Part shown: positions 5,178 through 6,606 of the stretch, one piece after another
How the letters are laid out: every line of letters starts with the position of its first letter
Position numbering within the stretch: the stretch's first letter is position 1
Source: DATLFQ01 sp035540915
GTDB taxonomy: Bacteria > Actinomycetota > Acidimicrobiia > Acidimicrobiales > GCA-2861595
Reading direction: 5' to 3'
NCBI GenBank assembly: GCA_035540915.1
Contig: DATLFQ010000079.1
Coordinates: 1-6,606 of the forward strand
DNA: 6,606 nt
Made by a program: the position numbers and the translations under genes
The notes under the pieces: generated by a model
What the model was told of the DNA's origin: nothing
What the model saw: only the letters and a program-made list of their open reading frames with translations
Databases searched by the model: none

Positions 5178-5638
5178 CGGGCGCTCGCGGCGGCTGCGGC
5201 AAGGACCGCCCGCACGATGTTGTGGTAGCCGGTGCAGCGGCACAGGTTCCCCTCCAGCCCGCGCCGCACCTCGGCCTCCGTCGGCTGCGGGCACTCGGCC
5301 AGCAGCGAGACCGCCGCCAGGACCATCCCCGGTGTGCAGAACCCGCACTGGAGGCCGTGGCAGGCCCGGAACGCCTCCTGCACCGGGTGCAGCCGATCGG
5401 GCCCGGCCAGCCCCTCGATGGTGGTGACCGACCGGCCTTCGGCCTGCACGGCGAGCACGGTGCAGGACTTCACCGCCCGCCCGTCGAGGAGCACGGTGCA
5501 GGCGCCGCACGACGAGGTGTCGCAGCCGACGAGGGTGCCCGTCAGCCCGACCACGTCGCGCAGGTAGTCGGCCAGCAGCAGGCGGGGCTCGACGTCGTCG
5601 GCCCGGGCCGCACCGTTCACCTGGAGCCGGAGCTTCAC
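5174..5638 (-). CDS. Molybdenum hydroxylase small ([2Fe-2S]) subunit, CoxS/XdhA type
   Basis: A 154-residue iron-sulfur subunit of normal length for CoxS-type proteins, which carries electrons from the molybdenum site to FAD. The N-terminal plant-ferredoxin-like domain has GCDTSSCGAC with Cys39, Cys44 and Cys47, plus Cys59 in KSCTVLA. The C-terminal four-helix domain has CHGLQCGFCTPGM with Cys98 and Cys101, then NLCRCTGY with Cys133 and Cys135. All eight cluster ligands are present, and Gln97 is the conserved residue before the third pair, near the molybdenum cofactor. The start is GTG at 5638, which overlaps the large-subunit stop as GTGA; the family's usual K-[LI]-x-[LV]-x-[VL]-NG opening follows directly as KLRLQVNG. 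No twin-arginine signal is present, so the complex should be cytoplasmic. Its stop overlaps the medium-subunit start in the same way, so the three subunits are probably translated in a coupled series. Confidence 0.95.
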   Translation of the reverse strand: MKLRLQVNGAARADDVEPRLLLADYLRDVVGLTGTLVGCDTSSCGACTVLLDGRAVKSCTVLAVQAEGRSVTTIEGLAGPDRLHPVQEAFRACHGLQCGFCTPGMVLAAVSLLAECPQPTEAEVRRGLEGNLCRCTGYHNIVRAVLAAAAASAR

Positions 5639-6606
5639 CGGCCGAGCGCCCGCCAGACCGACTCGGGCGTGCACGGCATGTCGAGGTGGCGGACGCCGAG
5701 GTGGGCCAGCGCGTCGACGACCGCGTTCTGCACCGCCGGCGGCGCGCCCACGGCACCGGACTCGCCGATCCCCTTGGCCCCCAACTCGTTGGCCGGTGTG
5801 GGCGTCTCGAGGAGGACCGACTCGAAGCTGGGAAGGTCGGCCGCGCTCGGGAGGGCGTAGTCGGCGAACGTGGCCGTCAGCGGGCTGCCCTCGGGGCCGT
5901 AGCGGACCTCCTCCCACAGCGCCTGGGCGGCGCCCTGGGCCAGGCCGCCGTGGACCTGGCCCTCGGCCAGCGTCGGGTTCAGGATGCGGCCGGCGTCGTC
6001 CACCGCCACCAGCCGGCGCAGCTCCACCCGGCCCGTCTCCACGTCGACGTCCACCTCGGCGACATGGGCGCCGAACGCGAAGGTGAACCCGCTCCCCCGG
6101 TGGTGCACCTCCGCCGCCAGCGGCCGCCCCGACGCCACGGCCGCCGCCGCCACCTCGCCCCAGGTTTCCCGGTCCAGTTCGACCTCGCCCGGAGCGACGC
6201 CCAGCAGGCCGGCGGCCACCTCGGCGGCCCGCGCCACCACCTCGGCCGCCGCCCGCCGCAGGGCGACGCCTCCCGTCTGCAGCGACCGGGACCCCATGGT
6301 GCCCACCCCGGTGGGCACCAGGTCGGTGTCGCCGAATACGACGTCCACGTCGTCGACGGCCAGGCCCAGGGCGTCGGCCACGACCATGGCGAAGCCGGTC
6401 TGGTGGCCCTGCCCGTGGGGCGAGCAGCCGGTGCGAGCCGTCACCCGGCCGTCGGCGCCGACGGCCACCGCCCCCCACTCGTCGGGGGCCGAGGGGCCGG
6501 CCGTCACCTCCACGTACATCGACAGGCCGATGCCCGGCACCACCGGCCCGCCGGCGGCGCGGCGGCGCGCCTGCTCGGCCCGCCGGTCCGTGTAGGCGGA
6601 CACGGC
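5635..6606 (-). CDS. Molybdenum hydroxylase large (Mo-binding) subunit, C-terminal part (5' end outside window)
   Basis: The last 323 residues of a molybdopterin-binding subunit of the xanthine dehydrogenase/CO dehydrogenase family, normally about 750-800 residues. It holds the molybdenum cofactor and carries out substrate oxidation. Counting from the window edge, GQGHQT (65-70) and GDTDLVPTGVGTMGSRS (82-98) are cofactor-binding loops. FADYALPSAADLPSF (246-260) and ELGAKGIGESGAVGAPPAVQNA (from 273) follow. Glu282 in GIGESG is the family's catalytic glutamate, the equivalent of the bovine xanthine oxidase active-site Glu. The ending HLDMPCTPESVWRAL resembles form II CO dehydrogenase-like and other hydroxylases more than form I CoxL. 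The N-terminal half, including the loop that defines form I (AYxCSFR), lies beyond base 6606, so the substrate cannot be named. The GTG at 6603 is internal, not a start. Visible catalytic features are intact, so an active enzyme is expected. Confidence 0.94.
   Translation of the reverse strand, partial: AVSAYTDRRAEQARRRAAGGPVVPGIGLSMYVEVTAGPSAPDEWGAVAVGADGRVTARTGCSPHGQGHQTGFAMVVADALGLAVDDVDVVFGDTDLVPTGVGTMGSRSLQTGGVALRRAAAEVVARAAEVAAGLLGVAPGEVELDRETWGEVAAAAVASGRPLAAEVHHRGSGFTFAFGAHVAEVDVDVETGRVELRRLVAVDDAGRILNPTLAEGQVHGGLAQGAAQALWEEVRYGPEGSPLTATFADYALPSAADLPSFESVLLETPTPANELGAKGIGESGAVGAPPAVQNAVVDALAHLGVRHLDMPCTPESVWRALGR

Noticed and set aside
4240..5202. Upstream extension of the pseudo-receiver frame on the minus strand
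   Set aside because: The extension overlaps the FAD-subunit gene and is Arg/Gly/Ala-rich without domains. GTG 4239 has a matching -10.
5174..6478. Minus-strand frame fusing large- and small-subunit regions
   Set aside because: The part upstream of 5638 is a shadow of the large-subunit gene. The small subunit begins at the GTGA overlap, where family similarity starts.

Overview
This is a very GC-rich window with GTG starts and 4-base stop/start overlaps, typical of a high-GC actinobacterium. A DUF501 gene supports that, because this family is mainly actinobacterial. The lineage may be near Acidimicrobiia, but the DNA alone cannot settle this. There is no mobile element, CRISPR array, tRNA or rRNA. 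Eight protein genes read on the minus strand and one on the plus strand.

Right part (4353-6606, minus): a molybdenum hydroxylase of the xanthine dehydrogenase/CO dehydrogenase type, in transcription order large (Mo-binding, C-terminal half only), small (two [2Fe-2S]) and medium (FAD). Both junctions are GTGA overlaps. The large-subunit active-site loop that would separate form I CO dehydrogenase from other enzymes lies beyond base 6606, so the substrate is open. The C-terminal motifs and the gene order do not look like classical form I CoxMSL.

Middle (3451-4239, minus): an unrecognised 262-residue protein whose C-terminal part resembles a degenerate response-regulator receiver, with a good leaderless-promoter candidate. 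It converges with a plus-strand gene (2805-3344) for a secreted or membrane-anchored Thr/Pro-rich protein.

Left part (1-2787, minus): a closely packed probable operon of a divergent XdhC-type maturation protein, a lipoprotein, a MocA-like molybdopterin cytidylyltransferase, a 94-residue protein with a C-terminal membrane segment and an arginine tail, and DUF501 (cut by the left edge). XdhC and MocA are the expected maturation partners of a molybdopterin-cytosine-dinucleotide enzyme, so the left operon probably serves the hydroxylase on the right. The lipoprotein, small membrane protein and DUF501 have no evident link to that job.

The 17 bases between the start codons of xdhC and the Thr/Pro-rich gene hold overlapping -10-like elements on both strands, each exactly six bases from a GTG. 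This suggests a shared bidirectional leaderless promoter. I see no clearly new multi-gene system. The most unusual items are the pseudo-receiver protein, the divergent XdhC, the bidirectional start region and the mixed composition of the left operon.
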